Shown here: one piece after another, positions 1 through 11,792 of the stretch
Layout: every line of letters begins with the position of its first letter
Position numbering within the stretch: the stretch's first letter is position 1
Source: Thermotoga sp. KOL6
GTDB taxonomy: Bacteria; Thermotogota; Thermotogae; Thermotogales; Thermotogaceae
Assembly (NCBI RefSeq): GCF_002866025.1
Contig: NZ_LNDE01000002.1
Coordinates: 517,082-581,081, forward strand
Direction of reading: 5' to 3'
Length of the DNA: 64,000 nt
Position numbers and translations under genes: made by a program
The notes under the pieces: model-generated
Seen by the model: only the letters and a program-made list of their open reading frames with translations
Told to the model about the DNA's origin: nothing
The model's database searches: none

Positions 1-40
1 GGAATCTCTTTATCGCTGAGAAAAACTTGGGGTGAAAAAA

Positions 41-1348
41 GTGATAGTTAATGTCATCGGAGCAGGACTTGCAGGTTCTGAAGTTGCGTACAACCTCGGG
101 AAAAGGAATGTAAGAGTGCGACTCTACGAAATGAGACCTTTGAAAATGACGGAAGTACATAAAACGGGATATTTTGCAGAACTTGTCTGTAGCAATTCTC
201 TCAAATCGGAGGATCTAACCAATGCTGAAGGTCTTTTGAAAGCTGAAATGAAAATGATGGGGTCAGTGACTCTTGAAGCAGCTGAAAAAGCTCGTGTTCC
301 CTCTGGAAAAGCTTTGGCTGTTGACAGAAATGTATTTGCGAAAGAAGTAACGAAGGTCATCGAAAGTCTGGAAACTGTTGAAATCGTAAGAAAAGAAGTT
401 GTCCAATTCAATCCGAGTGAGGAAATATGGGTGATAGCAACGGGGCCCGCCACCTCGGAAAGTTTTCTATCTTTCTTGAAAGAATTTTTGGGAGAAGATT
501 TTCTATTTTTCTTCGATGCGGTTTCTCCCATTGTAACCTTCGAATCGATAGACATGAGCTGTGCTTTCTGGGGAGATAGATTCGGGAAAGGGAAAGACTA
601 CATAAATTGTCCTCTCACCAAAGAAGAATACGAAGAACTCTGGAGAGCCCTCGTTGAAGCCGAAGTTATAGAGATGGAGGATTTTGACAGGAGACTTCTC
701 TTCGAAAGATGTCAACCGATAGAAGAGATAGCACGGAGTGGGAAAGATGCTCTGAGATATGGGCCGTTGAGACCCACCGGGTTGGTGGATCCAAGAACGG
801 GGGAAGAACCTTACGCTGTCGTCCAACTCAGAAGGGAAGACAAAGACGGGAAATTTTATAGCCTTGTTGGATTCCAAACGAGATTAAAATGGGGGGAACA
901 GAAAAAAGTTTTGAAGAAGATCCCTTGTCTTAGAAACGCTGAGATTGTTCGATATGGCGTTATGCACAGGAATATTTATATAAATTCTCCAAAAGTGCTC
1001 GACGTTTTCTTTCGATCGAAAAGGCATCCGAATGTGTTCTTTGCAGGTCAGATCACCGGTGTGGAAGGATATATGGAATCGGCTGCGTCCGGGATATATG
1101 TAGCTTACAATGTGAACAGAATTCTACATGGGCTTCCGCCGTTGAAACTCCCCGAAGAAACAATGATGGGAGCGCTTTTCAGTTATATAATAGAAAGGGT
1201 TGAAGGTAATTTGAAACCAATGTACGCAAATTTTGGTCTTTTACCACCTCTTCATGATAGAACTCGTGGAAAATTCGAACGGAGAAAATTGCTTGCAAAT
1301 AGGGCTCTAAAAGCTATGAAAGAATTTTTGGAAGCAAATCCGTGGTGA
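41..1348 (+). CDS. trmFO: tRNA m5U54 methyltransferase, folate/FAD-dependent
   Basis: Makes 5-methyluridine at position 54 of the tRNA T-loop, taking the carbon from methylenetetrahydrofolate and using reduced FAD; cytosolic. The N-terminus carries the dinucleotide-binding motif VIGAGLAGSE. The two cysteines expected of the family are present in ELVCSNSLKSE (about residue 50) and YINCPLTKEEY (about residue 190). The C-terminal FAD-contact motif GQITGVEGYMESAASG is intact. A GTG at 32 is also in frame, but GGTGA at 31-35 lies five bases before the GTG at 41, which I prefer; this gives 435 residues, normal for the family. The stop is followed at once by the next gene. The upstream promoter lies outside the window. 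Confidence 0.95.
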   Translation: MIVNVIGAGLAGSEVAYNLGKRNVRVRLYEMRPLKMTEVHKTGYFAELVCSNSLKSEDLTNAEGLLKAEMKMMGSVTLEAAEKARVPSGKALAVDRNVFAKEVTKVIESLETVEIVRKEVVQFNPSEEIWVIATGPATSESFLSFLKEFLGEDFLFFFDAVSPIVTFESIDMSCAFWGDRFGKGKDYINCPLTKEEYEELWRALVEAEVIEMEDFDRRLLFERCQPIEEIARSGKDALRYGPLRPTGLVDPRTGEEPYAVVQLRREDKDGKFYSLVGFQTRLKWGEQKKVLKKIPCLRNAEIVRYGVMHRNIYINSPKVLDVFFRSKRHPNVFFAGQITGVEGYMESAASGIYVAYNVNRILHGLPPLKLPEETMMGALFSYIIERVEGNLKPMYANFGLLPPLHDRTRGKFERRKLLANRALKAMKEFLEANPW

Positions 1349-1361
1349 AATGAGGGGGACA

Positions 1362-2735
1362 ATGAAGGTGGAAATTTCAGTTTCGGAAGATAGAATGCAG
1401 GCCTATGTCATTTTGAGAAAAGAAAGACCCGATGAACCCTTTCTTTCAAAAGAGGAGTTGTTAAACGTTTTGTACTCTGCTGGTATAAGATACGGGATAA
1501 AAGAGGAAGTGATCGACGAACTTTCGACCTCTCCAGTTTTCAACACGCCTGTTCTTATAGCAAAGGGTACTCCTCCTATAGATGGAGAGGATGGAAGAAT
1601 AGAACTGCTGAAGAAACCGAATGAGGAGGAAACCTTTCAAGGTTCGAAGAAAGTTGATCTCAGAGAAATTCCGGCAAAGCAAAGACTCATTGTGAGAAGG
1701 GGAGAAACGATAGCCAGAATTGTCCCTCCCACTCCGGGTAAGGAAGGAAAAGACGTGTTTGGAAATTCTGTGAAACCGAAACCAGGAAAACTTCCTGAAT
1801 ATCATCTTGGATATAATGTAACTGTAAAGGACAACGAAATAATAGCTACGAGAAGTGGTATCTTGGCGATAGAAAGCAACGGTACTATACATGTTTACGA
1901 TACCCTGGAGGTAGATGTGGTCGATTATTCCACTGGAAACATAGATTTCCCCGGAAAAGTAGTCGTAAAAGGAGACGTGAAACCTGATTTTGTGGTGAAA
2001 GCCCAGGAAGATATAACGATAAAAGGCGTGGTAGAAGCTGCAACGGTTATTTCTTTCAACGGGAGCATCACGGTAGCAGGGGTGAAGGGAAGAAATAAAG
2101 CCTTTCTAAAAGCTAAAAAGACCGTTAAGGCCGCTTTCATAGAGAGCGCAGAAGTGGAAGCAGAGGAGATAGTGGTAGAAAAGAGCATCGAAAATTCCCT
2201 TATAAAAGCGCACACTGTGATGGTGACAGGTAGTAAAGGAAGTATAAGAGGGGGTACGACCATTGCCCGAGTAAAGATTGAAACGTATCAGCTAGGCTCT
2301 CCTATAGGTATCAAAACACAAGTGGAGGTTGGAGTCGACCCGACGATAAACGAGAAGATGAAACTCATTTCTGCACAGATTTCACTTGACAAAGAGAACG
2401 TTAAGAAGTTGACAAAGCTCCTTATAGAACTCAGAAAACTGCATAGCACACTGAAAGATAAGTTTCCTCCCGACAAGGAAGAGATCTTGAAGAGGGTGAA
2501 CAACACCCTAATAAACCTCAGAGAGTCCATTCAAAAAAACGAACAAGAACTCAAAGAGTTGAACAGAGTAGCAGAGGAAATGGCGAAGAGTGCTTCCGTT
2601 ATCGTCAAGGACGTTGTGTATCCGGGCGTCGAGATCATCATGCTCGACAAGATTTTCCGTGTAGAAAAGAGTATCACTAAAGTGATTTTTTATTACAGAG
2701 ATGGAGAAATAAGAGTGGGAGGTTATTCAGAATGA
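1362..2735 (+). CDS. DUF342 / FapA-family protein
   Basis: A cytoplasmic protein of the DUF342 (FapA, flagellar assembly protein A-like) family. Evidence is the family-typical central pattern (residues about 110-150) RRGETIARIVPPTPGKEGKDV, shortened here to the G-x-x-G-x-x-V signature, then a beta-rich repeat region (V..G.I..S.V.A) and a charged helical stretch near residues 335-410 that looks like a coiled coil. The role of the family is poorly known and links to flagella are by context in other bacteria only. A second in-frame ATG at 1350 exists, but GAGGGGG at 1352-1358 supports 1362. It overlaps the next gene by ATGA, so the two are probably cotranscribed. Confidence 0.8.
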   Translation: MKVEISVSEDRMQAYVILRKERPDEPFLSKEELLNVLYSAGIRYGIKEEVIDELSTSPVFNTPVLIAKGTPPIDGEDGRIELLKKPNEEETFQGSKKVDLREIPAKQRLIVRRGETIARIVPPTPGKEGKDVFGNSVKPKPGKLPEYHLGYNVTVKDNEIIATRSGILAIESNGTIHVYDTLEVDVVDYSTGNIDFPGKVVVKGDVKPDFVVKAQEDITIKGVVEAATVISFNGSITVAGVKGRNKAFLKAKKTVKAAFIESAEVEAEEIVVEKSIENSLIKAHTVMVTGSKGSIRGGTTIARVKIETYQLGSPIGIKTQVEVGVDPTINEKMKLISAQISLDKENVKKLTKLLIELRKLHSTLKDKFPPDKEEILKRVNNTLINLRESIQKNEQELKELNRVAEEMAKSASVIVKDVVYPGVEIIMLDKIFRVEKSITKVIFYYRDGEIRVGGYSE

Positions 2736-3568
2736 CGATAAAAGTTCTTCCACAATTGAGGAAACAAATATGGGGTAGCAAACGCCTCGGAGAGATGTTC
2801 GGTTCTGAAGAGAGAATAGGTGAAGTGTGGTTGCTTTCGGGACATCCTCTCTTCATAACTGAAACTGAAGAAGGGATTGATCTCAATGAAGATATGGAAA
2901 GGATCCTAGGAAAAGTTTTCCCGCGCTTTCCGATTCTTGTGAAACTCATCTCGGCAGAAGAATGGCTTTCTGTACAAGTTCATCCAAACGATGAAGAAGC
3001 AAGGTTGTTGGAAGGAGAACCTTGGGGGAAAACCGAAGCTTGGTACTTTGTAGAGGAAGGGCAGATAGCTATTGGCGAAGATCCTGAAAAGATAAAAAAG
3101 GCTCTCTCGACAAAGAATTGGAATAACGCCTTGAAAAAGTTAAAAATTCTTCCTGAAACCTTCGTTTTTTTACCTGCTGGTACTGTTCACGCGTTGGGCC
3201 CGAGTGGTTTTCTTATTGAGATCCAACAGTCATCGGATGTTACTTACAGAGTGTACGATTGGGATCGTGGCAGAGAGCTCCATATAGAAAAAGCCTTTAA
3301 AGTTATGAAAAGAAGAAGTTTCGATGATCTTCTGATTAAGAATTTCAAAGAGTTTGAATGCGAGTATTTCAAAGTCAGAAAGACCAAAAAAGAAACGCTA
3401 AAAGGATTCTGCACTATCGTTGTTCTTGAAGATGGTGAAGTAGATAGCCGAGAAGTTAGGCAATTTGAAACGTACATTGTGCCGAAAGATGAAGAAGCGT
3501 TTCTCAACACGACCAGTTTGGTGATTGAACTGGGAAACTTTTTCGAAAAATGGGGTGAGAGGCCATAA
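2732..3568 (+). CDS. manA: Mannose-6-phosphate isomerase, type I
   Basis: Interconverts fructose 6-phosphate and mannose 6-phosphate, feeding mannose metabolism or GDP-mannose synthesis; zinc enzyme of the cupin fold, cytosolic. Zinc ligands and active-site blocks are visible: VQVHPND (Gln and His), GKTEAWYF (Glu), PAGTVHALG (His), and the type I end block VTYRVYDWDRGRE. At 278 residues it is the short bacterial form. The start ATG overlaps the previous stop (ATGA), with GGGAGG eight bases upstream. Phosphomannomutase at 33.9-35.3 kb would be the next pathway step. The stop codon TAA sits where a start codon for the following gene would normally be; see the finding there. Confidence 0.93.
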   Translation: MTIKVLPQLRKQIWGSKRLGEMFGSEERIGEVWLLSGHPLFITETEEGIDLNEDMERILGKVFPRFPILVKLISAEEWLSVQVHPNDEEARLLEGEPWGKTEAWYFVEEGQIAIGEDPEKIKKALSTKNWNNALKKLKILPETFVFLPAGTVHALGPSGFLIEIQQSSDVTYRVYDWDRGRELHIEKAFKVMKRRSFDDLLIKNFKEFECEYFKVRKTKKETLKGFCTIVVLEDGEVDSREVRQFETYIVPKDEEAFLNTTSLVIELGNFFEKWGERP

Positions 3569-3573
3569 AAAGA

Positions 3574-4746
3574 GTGTTCTTGAGTGATCTGCATATAGGA
3601 GACGGATCAGCGAAGGATGACTTTTTTTTCGATGAAGAATTGAATAAATTCTTAGAAGATGTATCCGAAGAACCGAAAGTCGAGCTTTTCATAGTAGGGG
3701 ACGGGTTTGAGATACTCGAAAGTCGAGCAGTGAAGGAGTTGGGTTTAAAACCTTTCGAAGAAATAATAGAAACCCTAGATGGGACTCTTATGGATGAGAT
3801 AGAGAGAAAGCACCAAAAAATTTTTAAAACGCTAAGGCGATTTTCTAAAAAACATAAAATTTATTACATAGTAGGAAATCACGACTATCATATCTTCAAA
3901 AATGAAAAACTTCAAAAAGCTTTGTTGGAAAGATTTGAACATTTCGAAATATTACCATATTATTATGATCATCAGAATAGACTTTTGGTACTTCATGGGA
4001 ACCAATTTGACGCTATAAACCGTTTTTCTCTAGACAAGAAGAATAAAAAAATAGTTCCACCACTCGGTGATTTTATAGCGAGATATATGATGGTGAATTT
4101 TGACGAACACGTAATAAATTTTGCTCCAAAGGACATTGTGCGGGATTATGATAATGTTAGACCTCTTCTAGACGTTTTTCACTGGTTCGAGTATGTCACT
4201 GAAGCTTACGATCTTGGAATCGATTTGGTAGAGATTTGGTTAAGAAGTTTTCTGGACATGCTAAAAACGAAAGAAGCAAAAACGTGGATGAAAAATACTT
4301 TTCCAAACACCTATTGGTTATCTAAAGTGTTTGTGAACAGATTTGGTGGTGTGGAACTTGGAAGGATCTTGGTGAGAACCATATACACTTTCAGAAAGCT
4401 CAGAAGGATCGACTATCTTCAGAAATGGGCGAAAGCTATTTTGAAAGAAAAGAAAAATTGGAAAAATTTTATGATAGGGTACGATGGGAATTTAGAGGAA
4501 ATAGATAAAGTTGATATACTTGTAATGGGGCACGTACATCATTTCACTTACAAAATAATTCCTACGCCTACCGGGAAAAAATTGTATTTAAATTGCGGAA
4601 GTTGGAGGCCCGTTCTTGAAAAAGTAGGACTAAGAAAAAAGCATGGTTTTCACAGGAAAGCAGAACTTCCCAAGGTTTTGATGGATTTTTCAGGAGACCA
4701 AGTAGAAGTGAAAGTATCTGTTACGAACATACTCGGGAGAATCTAA
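3574..4746 (+). CDS. Calcineurin-like metallophosphoesterase
   Basis: A binuclear-metal phosphoesterase with the full motif set in order: SDLHIG at the N-terminus, VGDGFE near residue 45, GNHDYH near 105, LHGNQFD near 145 and GHVHHF near 320. The GD motif has G in place of the common R/D-rich form, but all metal ligands are there. Substrate unknown; the layout resembles UDP-2,3-diacylglucosamine hydrolase-like and other bacterial MPE proteins, without enough to choose. Start is uncertain: GTG at 3574 is the first standard start and leaves a short first strand, while ATA at 3565 would give the more typical start I-K-R-V-F-L-S-D and is closer to the ribosome binding site. Confidence 0.82.
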   Translation: MFLSDLHIGDGSAKDDFFFDEELNKFLEDVSEEPKVELFIVGDGFEILESRAVKELGLKPFEEIIETLDGTLMDEIERKHQKIFKTLRRFSKKHKIYYIVGNHDYHIFKNEKLQKALLERFEHFEILPYYYDHQNRLLVLHGNQFDAINRFSLDKKNKKIVPPLGDFIARYMMVNFDEHVINFAPKDIVRDYDNVRPLLDVFHWFEYVTEAYDLGIDLVEIWLRSFLDMLKTKEAKTWMKNTFPNTYWLSKVFVNRFGGVELGRILVRTIYTFRKLRRIDYLQKWAKAILKEKKNWKNFMIGYDGNLEEIDKVDILVMGHVHHFTYKIIPTPTGKKLYLNCGSWRPVLEKVGLRKKHGFHRKAELPKVLMDFSGDQVEVKVSVTNILGRI

Positions 4747-4757
4747 GGGGGGAGAGT

Positions 4758-5237
4758 GTGATCTCCAATCCCATTTTAGGATACAAACTTGATCCGGGTG
4801 AACCTGGTCTTCCTTATTCTGCTCCGGCTAGTCAGAGTGTACTTCGAGTTCTTTCGCAGGAAATATCGAATCTCATCGCTTTCAAGAGAGAAGCTTTCAG
4901 AGAAGGTGGATATGTTGTATACAGCAATATACATTTAGATATGAAAAAAAGAGGCTCTTTTCTTGCTGCAGTTGCAGGACGTACACAGGTGTTCATCTAC
5001 AAACCTGCTTCATCGGAAGGGAGTAGCAATTTAAACTCTGATCTTCAAACGCAACAACAGGAGATAGAAAGAAAGATTCTGGAACTCCAATCTAAACTCG
5101 AAAAAGAGACAGATCCGTTGAAGAAAGAAAAATTAAAAGAGGACATAAAGAGACTCGAACTTGCTTTGAACATGTTGAGAACAAGTTTCAGTGTTCCAGA
5201 ACTCTTGGTAGGAATATTACTCGACAGTCTCGTTTGA
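4758..5237 (+). CDS. Hypothetical coiled-coil protein
   Basis: I do not recognise this 159-residue protein. The N-terminal third is proline/glycine rich (PGEPGLPYSAPASQSV), the middle has a short beta-like stretch, and residues about 90-135 (QTQQQEIERKILELQSKLEK followed by more Glu/Lys heptads) form a clear coiled coil; no signal peptide or membrane segment. The GTG start at 4758 follows AGGGGGGAG, a strong ribosome binding site, and it lies 11 bases after the phosphoesterase, so it is probably the last gene of that operon. Its last 21 bases overlap the end of the convergent HD-GYP gene. Confidence 0.65.
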   Translation: MISNPILGYKLDPGEPGLPYSAPASQSVLRVLSQEISNLIAFKREAFREGGYVVYSNIHLDMKKRGSFLAAVAGRTQVFIYKPASSEGSSNLNSDLQTQQQEIERKILELQSKLEKETDPLKKEKLKEDIKRLELALNMLRTSFSVPELLVGILLDSLV

Positions 5238-6062
5238 AAAGATCTTTAAGAAGGCTTCTACGACCTTTGGATCGAATCTTTTTCCAGATTCTTTCTTGAT
5301 CAACTCTATAGCTTCCTCGTGTGTTTTTGTCCTTCCTTCCCATTCTGAAGAAACAAAATTTGTGAGGACGTCATAATAATCGCAGACGGAAATGATACGG
5401 GCTTCGAGAGGTATCTCCTCACCTTTGAGGCCATCTGGATATCCTGATCCATCCCAATTTTCGTGATGATGTCTCACGATGGGTACGGCGTCCCATAACA
5501 CCTCGAGGGATGCTAGAAAGATAGAACCCATTATCGTATGGTCCTGTGGGTAATTTTCAAAAATTCTCAACCTTGTGGGAGTGTAAAGCATAAGTTGCTC
5601 TATTCCAATTTTTCCTACATCGTGCAGCATGGCGTATTCTTTCAAACGAGATATTCTTTCTTCAGAAAGGCTCAATTCTTTTCCTACACGTTCTGCAAGC
5701 TTAGCAACTCTTTGAGAATGGCTCCATCCATTTTCGTCTTCTATTTCCATCAAAACCACCATCGCTTGAAGAAGACCGCTTACCATTCTTCTCACCCAGC
5801 TTCCAGATAACATTTTCTCGTTTGATAGAACGTAAGCGATTGCGGTGGCTTCTTCTTTGTTAACACGGTCTACCACGATTGGCTCATCAGATCTGTAAAT
5901 CGAACATACGTTATCTTTGCATACAACCGATATTCCAGGGAAAGAACGCCTTTTTGTCAAGAAAGCTATTTGTGCTTTTTCCAAAGAATCCACCTTTTCA
6001 TAGAGTCTATCTATCTTTTCAACAATCTTTTCGAATTCATTGTCTTCGAAAAAACACTTCAC
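5217..6062 (-). CDS. HD-GYP domain protein, probable c-di-GMP phosphodiesterase
   Basis: The C-terminal two thirds is an HD-GYP domain: HSQRVAKLAERVG, the HD pair in AMLHDVGKIG, HTIMGS, IVRHHHENWDGSGYPDG (complete HHE-DG-GYP block) and SVCDYYDVL. Family knowledge makes it a metal-dependent hydrolase of cyclic di-GMP. The first 90 residues are helical and of unknown type, without an obvious receiver domain. An ATG at 6068 overlaps the thrS stop, but it directly abuts GGAGGG; the GTG at 6062 is six bases from that site and is my choice. It is downstream of thrS in the same operon and overlaps the convergent gene at 5217-5237. Confidence 0.88.
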   Translation of the reverse strand: MKCFFEDNEFEKIVEKIDRLYEKVDSLEKAQIAFLTKRRSFPGISVVCKDNVCSIYRSDEPIVVDRVNKEEATAIAYVLSNEKMLSGSWVRRMVSGLLQAMVVLMEIEDENGWSHSQRVAKLAERVGKELSLSEERISRLKEYAMLHDVGKIGIEQLMLYTPTRLRIFENYPQDHTIMGSIFLASLEVLWDAVPIVRHHHENWDGSGYPDGLKGEEIPLEARIISVCDYYDVLTNFVSSEWEGRTKTHEEAIELIKKESGKRFDPKVVEAFLKIFSNETVE

Positions 6063-6064
6063 GT

Positions 6065-9102
<3,038 letters not shown>

Positions 9103-9103
<1 letters not shown>

Positions 9104-9747
9104 CAAAAGAACCTCCCGTACATCAGTCGATTCCAGATTGCAGACAATACCACACCGAGAACGGGACTCATCCACCACCTAACATCCGGTTTTTTAAATT
9201 TCCAAAGTCGGTAAAGAAAACCGAGAACAAGGGAGAGAAAAGCGAACAGTTTTCTATCAGCAAGTAAGAAAACAAAAAACGCCAATCTCTCAGAGATCCC
9301 CTCTATGTCCGAGATTTTCGGATCACCAGGAATAAGGTTTCTGAATATGTAGGTAACTGCTACGGAAACCACGTTCATTCCAAGAAGGTAGAAGATGAAC
9401 TCCGAAGTTAGATAAGAATTTGCGAATATATTCCTTATTGAAAAATTTAGGAAGAAAAAAACAATCAGAAGAGATGTCTCCAAAAAGTCTATTGCTCGCT
9501 TTTTTCCTTTCTTATGGAGCTTTACTCTGAAAAGATCTCCTGCAATGTGTACAATGACCGATATGAAAAATACAATTGTTCCTTGGGTCGATTTGAAGAT
9601 AACATCGAAAGTGAAAGCCAGAATGGCAAACACAGACCAAATCATATGTCCAATCAATTTCCAACCTTTGTACTCTCTTATCTTGGCATTGTTCGTGAAT
9701 CCGTGGTCTGCTACCACGTGGCCTAGAAGAAGATGGAACGGAAACAA
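9103..9747 (-). CDS. DUF3307-like membrane protein
   Basis: A polytopic inner-membrane protein with about five to six hydrophobic helices. The opening FPFHLLLGHVVADHGFTNN followed by KGWKLIGHMIWSV resembles DUF3307, in which an H..GH..D pattern on the first helix is conserved; function unknown. The upstream glycosyltransferase stop codon is embedded in the sequence GGAGGTGA, which serves as ribosome binding site; the TTG at 9747 is correctly spaced from it, whereas a TTG at 9762 lies upstream of it. Translational coupling with the neighbours is likely. Confidence 0.72.
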
Positions 9748-9752
9748 ACGAA

Positions 9753-10973
9753 TCACCTCCAAATTCTGTCTTCCAATTTAGAGAAGAACTCCTTCAATTT
9801 CTCAAATTTTACAAACTCCTTTATCATAAGAGAGGTATTTATCTCAAGAGGTCCTTCTTCTAGTGCTTCCAAGTAAATTTCTTCCAACTTGCTCACAAAA
9901 AATTCCACAGACCAGTTCTTTCTAACGAAATCTTTCCCCTTTTCGGAAAGTTCTTCTCTCAGTCTGTGATTTTCAAGAACGTTTCTCAAAATTCTTGCAA
10001 AATCTTCAGTGTTCTCTTTTTCGATAAGAATGGCTCCTTCACAACCTTTCAAAACGTCCTTCACGCCTTTCCACTTCAAAGCCACGACGGGTAAACCAGA
10101 GGCCAGCGCTTCCAAAAGTACCAATCCTTGGGTTTCAGTTTTCGAGGCAAACAAGAACACATCACCGATTTTGTAGTACTTCGGTATCTTCTCATGGGGT
10201 ATGTAACCTGTTACTACAACGTTCAGTTGTCTTTTTCTGGCAAACTCTTCAACTTCTTTTCTCTCGGGACCGTCCCCAACCATAACAAAAACAGTATCTG
10301 GTGAATTTACTTTTTCGAATACATGCAAGAGGAACTCTATATTTTTCTCTTTCGCTATTCTTCCAACGTACAAAATGACCTTTTTGTTGACGAGTCCATA
10401 TTTTTTTCTGAGATCGTCTGCTTTCGCATTTTCGAACTTTTCGATTTCTATGCCTGTTGGAAGTACTTTAATGGGTCTCTTCACACCGTAACTTTCCAAT
10501 TCGGATTTTATATCTTCTGTTGGAGCGATTACTACATTCACTAGGTTGCAAAACCATGCGCTGAAATGTTCTACCATCTTTCGGGGGGGAGTGAATGGTT
10601 TTGGAATATAATGTCTGTATTCAGGAAGAAGAGTGTGATAGGTGTGGACATGAGGAAGCATCATTTCTTCTTGTATCTTTAACGCTTTGAATCCCATAAA
10701 GAAGGGGGAATGACTGTGTAGTATTTGAACTTTATTCTCTCTTACAAAATCGAGAATCCGTTTGGTGGGGGCAATAGAGATCCTGTGTTGCCTCTCCGAA
10801 GGAAATGGAATACTTTTAACCACAAGAACATCTTTTTCATCTCTCGGAGCGGACGGTGCCACCACTACTACTTTGTGGCCGCGCTCGGTTAACTTCTCTT
10901 TGTAAATCTTTATAGATGTGGCAACACCGTTTATTTGTGGTGCATAAGTATCACTGAACATTCCGATGTTCAT
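9753..10973 (-). CDS. GT4 glycosyltransferase (lipid glycosyltransferase-like)
   Basis: A retaining GT-B enzyme of family GT4. The N-terminal half opens with MNIGMFSDTYAPQINGVATS, as in diacylglycerol glucosyl/galactosyl- and phosphatidylinositol mannosyltransferases; the C-terminal half has the donor-site blocks ILYVGRIAKEKN, VMVGDGPER and SKTETQGLVLLEALASGLPVV with the E-x7-E signature. It probably glycosylates a membrane lipid or envelope sugar. GAGGTGA lies eight bases before the ATG. It is followed by DUF3307 and preceded by small membrane proteins, which fits an envelope role, but this is inference. Confidence 0.85.
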   Translation of the reverse strand: MNIGMFSDTYAPQINGVATSIKIYKEKLTERGHKVVVVAPSAPRDEKDVLVVKSIPFPSERQHRISIAPTKRILDFVRENKVQILHSHSPFFMGFKALKIQEEMMLPHVHTYHTLLPEYRHYIPKPFTPPRKMVEHFSAWFCNLVNVVIAPTEDIKSELESYGVKRPIKVLPTGIEIEKFENAKADDLRKKYGLVNKKVILYVGRIAKEKNIEFLLHVFEKVNSPDTVFVMVGDGPERKEVEEFARKRQLNVVVTGYIPHEKIPKYYKIGDVFLFASKTETQGLVLLEALASGLPVVALKWKGVKDVLKGCEGAILIEKENTEDFARILRNVLENHRLREELSEKGKDFVRKNWSVEFFVSKLEEIYLEALEEGPLEINTSLMIKEFVKFEKLKEFFSKLEDRIWR

Positions 10974-10980
10974 AACTCAT

Positions 10981-11409
10981 TCACCTCATCCACAAAGAGA
11001 CTTTCCAGACGAGGAAAAGAACAACTGGTAATCTCAAGAGGATCAAAAAAAACAACTTTTTGAATTGCACTTTCTGTAGAAAAAAAACTGAGACACCAAA
11101 GAGTATCAGAATCGATATTCTTGGATCCAACAACAGAGACAGAAGTGGTAAAAGAACGTAAGGAGAAAATGCAACCATCATTTCACTGGGTGATCTTCTA
11201 CTCACAATTTTGTAAACACCTGCTATTAAAAGGGTGTAGAGGAAGAACCAAAAAAAAGCTTCTCCTATTTTCAAGTAGATTCTCAGTGAGTTGTACACAA
11301 GCGTCACTTCATCCCAAAAACCCAGTAGATTAACAAAGAACACTACAACGGGAACCAAGAAAGAATACTTTTTCATAGAATCGTCCAGTCGCGTTGAATT
11401 CAGCATCAT
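10981..11409 (-). CDS. Small hypothetical membrane protein
   Basis: A 142-residue protein that is mostly membrane: hydrophobic segments at about 15-32, 45-65, 80-105 and 115-138, with basic residues between them (KIVSRRSP). I see no family. It starts with ATGATG overlapping the previous stop (ATGA), so it is translationally coupled to the upstream small protein, and a second ATG three bases later could equally be used. Position between a protease and a glycosyltransferase gives no clear role. Confidence 0.6.
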   Translation of the reverse strand: MMLNSTRLDDSMKKYSFLVPVVVFFVNLLGFWDEVTLVYNSLRIYLKIGEAFFWFFLYTLLIAGVYKIVSRRSPSEMMVAFSPYVLLPLLSLLLDPRISILILFGVSVFFLQKVQFKKLFFLILLRLPVVLFLVWKVSLWMR

Positions 11410-11792
11410 TTCACCTTCAATATGAAATACATTCCCCTTACGAACAGATACCTTATGTCGTTCTCAAAAGATTTAAGTGCTGGTGTTTCTCCAGTTTCCC
11501 TTGCGACAATCCTTATTGCTTTTTCAAAATCTTCCTCGTTTCTGAAAACAAACGATTTCCACTCGGGATAGTAATCAACATCTGAGATTTCTTTCATTAT
11601 TTCATTCACGAGAATGGAACGATTCAGTTCTTCTTTGAGATCTTCGACGACAGATTCCCAAGGCGTGTCGACATCAAAAACAAAGGAAGGGAGCCTCACG
11701 ATCTCCTTCCTTTCGCTTTTGATAGTAACATCCACTACTGTTAACACCAATGAAGCTATCAAAAGGATTAAAAGAAAGCCGTTTCTCGTCAT
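11406..11792 (-). CDS. Hypothetical protein with one N-terminal membrane anchor
   Basis: 128 residues. Residues 5-23 (GFLLILLIASLVLTVVDV) form a single membrane segment or uncleaved signal; the rest is a charged soluble domain, probably outside the membrane. No motif that I recognise. Its start overlaps the stop of the C-terminal protease gene by four bases and its stop overlaps the next start, so it belongs to the same operon. Confidence 0.6.
   Translation of the reverse strand: MTRNGFLLILLIASLVLTVVDVTIKSERKEIVRLPSFVFDVDTPWESVVEDLKEELNRSILVNEIMKEISDVDYYPEWKSFVFRNEEDFEKAIRIVARETGETPALKSFENDIRYLFVRGMYFILKVK

Noticed and set aside
124..877. Open frames antisense to trmFO
   Set aside because: Shadows of the real gene, no ribosome binding sites, low-complexity products.
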